Source of the DNA: Stephanodiscus triporus
Taxonomy: Eukaryota > Bacillariophyta > Thalassiosirophyceae > Thalassiosirales > Thalassiosiraceae
Assembly (NCBI GenBank): GCA_036939755.1
Contig: JALLAZ010000561.1
Coordinates: 1 to 21,774 of the forward strand
Length of the DNA: 21,774 nucleotides
Direction: 5' to 3'
Under the pieces are notes generated by a model, which was not told the origin of the DNA, searched no databases, and was given only the letters and a program-made list of their open reading frames with translations. The position numbers were made by a program, and so were the translations under genes. This document shows, piece after piece, positions 18,127-21,774 of the stretch (the stretch's first letter is position 1; the number at the start of each line of letters is the position of its first letter).

Positions 18127-19559
18127 TCATTCGAAGTTCGGGAGAGAGTAAACGACCGTATTCTTCCCCTCCAAGTCCAAGGTCGCCGTCCTAGCTCGCG
18201 GATCCTTCTCGCGTAGCCATTCCACGAGGTGATCGTAGGTCCGCACCCTCGTGCCGTCGCGTAGTTTACGTTTGGGGAACGCGTCCGAATAAACGCAGCA
18301 CGGCACGATGCAGTACGGCACGCGCATCGCCAGCGCGAACTCGATTATCTCCCCGGCCGCCTGGTCGGGATGGAGGCCCACCACGAGGTGACAACGTCGG
18401 ACGATTTGTCGCGCCTCGCCCGGGTCGAGAATTTCCGATGGGCAGCGCATTATTATTCCGTCGTTCCCTATCTCCGTTCCTTCCTGCATTACGGTCTCCC
18501 CCCCCTCGTCGTTGTTGTCGTGGGATGATGACCTCCCGTCCCCGTGGCGCAAGCCCCCGGTTGTCCACGCGATACGACTCGCCCTCTCGATACCCAGTCG
18601 ATACAACTCGTCGGTACGTTCGATGTCCTTCCGTTCGCACGCGCTAGCGAATCGCGCGAACGTATCGCCGTCGAAAAGGCACCGTATGTGTCCTGGACTC
18701 CTCGGCTCGCGGTCCGAGCAGCCTTTCCTCGATCGTGGGCCGTCGGGGGATGGGTGGGGAGCGCGCGGGGTATTTGTTTTACAGAATAACATATGGAATG
18801 ATGGGATATGGATGTACTAACATAAAATCTTTTCGTGTATTTCTCTTTCGCTCGGAGAGCTCGCTCACCTTCCTCGCATGCCGGGTACCACCTCGAAAAC
18901 ACGCCGACCCTCCTCGGCTCGTACAGTCCCTTCTTCCACTTCCCCCGGACCAATCCGAGATTCAACGGACGAGGATCGACGACGACGCACGTTCCCGTCC
19001 CGGAAAGGTTGAGTAGCTCGAACGACAATTCCCCCTTGCCGCCCGCGACGTCTAGGACGACACCGTCGCGATTGACGTAATCGATGCCGTACGTTCTCAT
19101 GAGGAATATTCGGAATACCGAATTCTTGTGCTGATTACGAACGTACCGCCTCCTGCCCCCCCATCGCATCCTGTCGTCCGTGGACGCGGACGACCCCCTG
19201 TCTCCCGCGTCGTGTCGGAAGGCGCACGATCCCAATTCCAACGCGGGACACCGTCCGAGTCGTTCCCAGTGACGACACGCGGGCGGGGGGGGAAGGAGCG
19301 GATCGTGACACGCCTCGTGACCCCACGCCAACGACGCCGACGCCGACGCCGACGCCAACGCCGACGAGTCGTCGTTCTCCGCCGCGTCGTCGTCGTCCTC
19401 CGACGACGGCGGCGTGGCCGCAGTAATGCCCGACCGCGGCTGTCGTCGTTCGGTGGTGCAGAACATTCGTTCTCCCGGCAGGATGATGCCAGAGCAGACG
19501 ACGCAAAAGGACTTGTATCGGCTGACCGTGCATGCGACGGTAGTGCGTTCTGCGGTCAT
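18127..19559 (-). CDS. CCCH zinc-finger, methyltransferase-like protein (two exons: 19559-18869, 18722-18127)
   Basis: Splicing a 146-nt intron gives a 428-aa protein. The N-terminus has Cys pairs (C19-x2-C22, later C34) like a small zinc knuckle, then an acidic and Ala/Ser repeat stretch from a GACGCC-type hexanucleotide array (~19331-19364). A CCCH finger follows: C95-x8-C104-x7-C112-x3-H116. A Rossmann-type SAM motif I, LDVAGGKGE, starts at about 169. The second exon holds LHPDQA, VPYCIVPCCVY and a C-terminal WLREKDP…LDLEGKNTVVY region, which I recall from uncharacterised methyltransferase-domain proteins. An RNA methyltransferase is plausible; the substrate is unknown. ATG 19559 is chosen because the upstream frame lacks another ATG. 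Confidence 0.72.
18723..18868 (-). other. Intron of the methyltransferase-like gene (146 nt)
   Basis: The minus-strand donor GTGAGC follows GAGGAAG and the acceptor is GAGGAAAG before GCTGCTCGG. Splicing joins PACEEG to CSDREPRS in frame. If retained, the first frame runs 75+ codons of unrelated sequence into the second exon in the wrong frame. Confidence 0.75.
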
Positions 19560-19779
19560 GATCGGAGACGGATCTTCATCTCTCGTCCACAACAAAAAAC
19601 TTTCACTAATAATAACAAATTTTGATGATATTATGTTTTGATTGATGTTGCACCGCGGGCTGCGAGGGTAGGGGTTGTCCGTGCCTCCTCCGGTTGGGAT
19701 GGGGTGTTGTGGTTGTGAGTTGTGACTGATTTGAGCGAAAAGTTTTTTTCCCTACCATCTTTTAAACCGGATATAATTT
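19560..19779. other. Short spacer upstream of the methyltransferase-like gene and Merlin element
   Basis: It presumably holds the methyltransferase gene promoter. No gene is seen. Its last bases (…GGATATAATTT) would be the left target-site flank of the Merlin transposon. Confidence 0.35.
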
Positions 19780-19792
19780 GGTTTGGGGGGGG
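19780..19792 (+). repeat. Left terminal inverted repeat of the Merlin element
   Basis: GGTTT followed by eight G. It matches the reverse complement of 21762-21774. Confidence 0.75.
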
Positions 19793-19982
19793 AGCCAAAG
19801 TTTGGGGGGGGAGAAAACCTTTCATGCGCGCAGTGGAAAAAGTTTTCAAAATGTTTTTTTAAAAATAATTTTCAGTCAGTTTTTTGTGCACCACTAGTAG
19901 CCCTAATTTCTTGCAGAATTTTTCGCCAACCAATGCGATTTTCTCTCGAGAGACCTCATTTTCCAGCCTCATTCGACCTACC

Positions 19983-21605
19983 ATGAGTATCCCCTCCTTA
20001 CCAGATTTCGCGCTGTCGGTCTCAAATGAAGTTGAGGCCATTACCTGGCTATGCGAAAATGGTGTCATCAAGACTCTTAGTGAGGAGAGGTGCCACGAAG
20101 TTGATTGTGACGGGAGGATGTCCATAAAGGACAAATCAAAGTCTTGGCGGCAATTGAAGTGTAATAGCTGTCGTACAGCGAGAAGCCGCTTCGCGCACAC
20201 ATTCTTTGATGGGGCTAAAATCGACATACACACAATTCTTTATTTGGGAATCATGTGGATTGCACGAGCCACCGTGCAGATGGCTGTCACTTTCTCGAAG
20301 CTATCTAACGAGACTGTGACCAACTACTACGGCCACTTTCGCCAACTTGTTTCAAACATGATTGATGAGAGTCTGTTGAAGATTGGGGGTCCTGGCATTG
20401 AAGTTGAGATTGACGAATCAAAGTTTGCGAAAAGGAAGTACCATCGTGGTCACCGTGTGGGAAGCGACAAGGCGTGGGTCTTTGGCGGAATTGAAAAGGT
20501 CTTGCGCGAAGGGGAGGTGAAGCGTCGTTACTTCACTGTCATTGTTGAAGATCGAAAGCAATCAACACTTGAACCTATTATCGATCAATACATCGAAAAA
20601 GGTAGTATTATTATGTCAGACTTTTGGAAGGCTTATGATTACCTTGGAGCGCCAGGGAGTGGCTACAAGCATGCAAAGGTATTATTTCAATTCCCCCCCC
20701 CCCTTATTTTTCACGTTCTTCTCTCCTCCCCTCCCCTCAACCTTCCCCCCCTCAACTCTTAGGTCAACCACAGCAAGAACTACAAAGATCCCTCCACTGG
20801 TACATGTACCAACACCATCGAGGGGAAGTGGAATGGCCTGAAGACGGCCATCCCCCGAAGGAATCGGGGGAAGCATTTGTCCTCATACCTTTTTCAACAA
20901 ATCTGGATGGACCAGAATAATGCTGACGTTTGGGGCGCTTTTGTGAAGGCTTTGAAGACTGTCCGCTACGTCAGTGGAGGCGCTGACGAAGCTGCCCACG
21001 AGGAAGAGAGTGATTATTATGCCGTGGCCACACAGGTCACTTTCGACGACGAAGAACAGGAGGAGGAACAGGAGGAGAACAACGGCCGCCCAATCTACGA
21101 CTTCATCCTGCCTTCGCAGGAGTCTTCTTCCTCTTCGGAGGAGTCCCACCTCACGCAGGCTGAGATTGACGAACTCCTCTCCACACACGCTGACGTTGTG
21201 CAATCCATCGAAAGCAGCAACAACGTCCCCAAATTGGGTTTCTTCGACCCAGACCCTTTTTCGGACTGCGAGTACATTGGGTCGGCACCATCGGGCGGCT
21301 TTCCTTTTGGTGGTCGCAAGACCAAGAAGAAGACGGCGGCTGCTGCGGCAGCGGCTGCGGTTTCCATGACAGCAGATGTTGGAATGCAGGCCGCGGCTGC
21401 GGCCGCTACGACAGATGTTGGAACGCAGGCCGCGGCTGCGGCCGCCGCGGCCACGGCCGCCATTGGAACGCAGACCGTTGCTGCGAAGTCCAGGTCGTTT
21501 GGGACCCAGACTACCCCAGTGTCCACCCCGGATGCGCCCAGACGACCCGTCAGGGAGCGTCGCCCTCCTTCGTCCCTAAAGGAGTATGACTATTACTTCG
21601 ATTGA
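19983..21605 (+). CDS. Merlin (ISXO2-like) DDE transposase (two exons: 19983-20678, 20763-21605)
   Basis: Splicing one 84-nt intron gives a 512-aa protein from ATG 19983, the first ATG in the frame. An N-terminal zinc site (C37-x4-C42 and C60-x2-C63) precedes the ISXO2-like core. Catalytic residues are D144 in EIDESKF, D213 in SDFWKAY and E252 in NTIEGKW, with 38 residues between the second Asp and the Glu, as expected for IS1016/Merlin. The junction HAK/VNHSKNYKDP restores the conserved NHS…DP…TNTIE block. After residue ~300 comes a tail not usual in the core family: acidic, Ser-rich, then Ala runs separated by VG[MT]Q and GTQT motifs (439, 452, 467, 479). The protein should cut and paste the element at its G-rich ends. 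All key residues are present, so it could be active. Confidence 0.88.
20679..20762 (+). other. Intron of the Merlin transposase gene (84 nt)
   Basis: It begins GTATTATTTC and ends CAACTCTTAG, and is extremely pyrimidine-rich with a run of 11 C. It lies in phase 0 between AAG and GTC. Unspliced reading stops at the TAG that forms the acceptor. Confidence 0.88.
21330..21520 (+). repeat. Ala-rich coding repeat with GTQ motifs in the Merlin transposase tail
   Basis: GCGGCTGC-type runs encode Ala blocks, interrupted by GATGTTGGAATGCAGGC and GATGTTGGAACGCAGGC, then two GTQT-coding sites. Spacing of the G-x-Q motifs is 12-15 residues. Confidence 0.8.
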
Positions 21606-21722
21606 GGGTTCTGCCGGAGGACGGCTGACGGAGACGACGATGACGACGAGGGGGAGGATCCCGGACCAATGGTGGCAGCGGCTGGCGGAGAAAGTTTGGG
21701 GGGGGAAGGTTTGGAGGGGGAT

Positions 21723-21759
21723 GGGGGGGGACGACGACCGAAGGAAGTCGTCCCCCCCC
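21723..21759. repeat. Perfect 13-bp hairpin inside the Merlin right end
   Basis: GGGGGGGGACGAC (21723-21735) is exactly reverse complementary to GTCGTCCCCCCCC (21747-21759), with an 11-base loop. It sits just inside the right terminal repeat, with no counterpart at the left end. It may be a terminator or a transposase or structural element. Confidence 0.75.
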
Positions 21760-21761
21760 AC

Positions 21762-21774
21762 CCCCCCCCAAACC
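21762..21774 (-). repeat. Right terminal inverted repeat of the Merlin element
   Basis: A C-run followed by AAACC at the very end of the window. The C-run extends further inward, so homology beyond 13 bases cannot be judged. Confidence 0.7.

Larger units (their letters stand above)
19780..21774 (+). mobile_element. Merlin-type (ISXO2/IS1016-like) DNA transposon
   Basis: The left end GGTTTGGGGGGGG (19780-19792) is mirrored by the reverse complement of the last bases of the window (GGTTTGGGGGGGGG from 21774). Between them lies one spliced transposase with an intact DDE triad. Merlin elements of this superfamily make 8-9 bp target duplications; the left flank is ATATAATTT and the right flank lies outside the window. 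A direct copy of AAAGTTTGGGGGGGGA occurs near both ends (19796-19811 and 21692-21707). Confidence 0.82.

Noticed and set aside
18489..18868. Continuation of the methyltransferase first frame past 18869
   Set aside because: The frame runs through a likely intron (GTGAGC..AAAG) into the second exon in the wrong frame; its sequence is unlike any domain.
19884..19982. N-terminal extension of the Merlin transposase
   Set aside because: The extended frame starts at a TTG; the first ATG is 19983 and immediately precedes family-like sequence.
19780..21774. G-rich ends as telomere-like repeats
   Set aside because: GGTTTGGGG occurs once or twice per end as inverted repeats around a transposase gene, not as a tandem array.
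1..21774. CRISPR arrays, tRNA or rRNA genes, prokaryotic operons
   Set aside because: No regularly spaced repeats with unique spacers, no recognisable cloverleaf or rRNA blocks, and introns show that the DNA is eukaryotic.

Overview
The window is nuclear DNA of a unicellular eukaryote, most likely a diatom or related stramenopile, probably centric. The reasons are short spliceosomal introns (47-146 nt) with GT..AG ends, long mostly intron-poor genes with low-complexity protein segments, and transposase subtypes whose sequence style I associate with diatom genomes. This placement is from recollection and was not tested by a search. No bacterial operon, CRISPR array, rRNA or tRNA gene was seen.

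Layout. (1) 215-3562 (+): a 1115-aa protein with an N-terminal zinc-ribbon-like motif, very long Asp/Ser/Thr/Arg low-complexity tracts, two copies of a ~130-aa repeat with conserved SP motifs, and a C-terminal pair of BRCT-like domains. It looks like a DNA-damage or chromatin scaffold. A decayed copy of an internal piece of this gene lies just after its stop codon (3580-3717). (2) 3721-8977: a ~5.3-kb piggyBac-class DNA transposon. Its transposase is read as one intact 1410-aa protein once two introns are removed (8296-8391 and 5690-5760). Fourteen copies of AAGCATT/AATGCTT crowd both subterminal regions. (3) 8978-13100: a 4-kb graveyard with a truncated exon abutting the transposon, a possible three-exon gene of unknown function (minus), two frameshifted pseudogenes (plus), degenerate direct repeats, and a decayed copy of the 3' end of the neighbouring patatin gene. 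(4) 13104-15947 (-): patatin-like phospholipase. It is divergent from (5) 16563-17762 (+), an uncharacterised two-TM protein. (6) 18127-19559 (-): a two-exon methyltransferase-like protein with a CCCH zinc finger. (7) 19780-21774: a ~2-kb Merlin-type (ISXO2/IS1016-like) DNA transposon with G-rich terminal inverted repeats, the right one ending at the last base of the window. Its spliced transposase has a complete DDE triad and a C-terminal Ala-rich GTQ repeat tail.

The host genes share no evident pathway. The window is mainly a picture of host genes interleaved with two apparently intact cut-and-paste transposons and with fossils of gene fragments. Both flanking host genes (BRCT and patatin) carry a degenerate copy of part of themselves just beyond their own 3' end.
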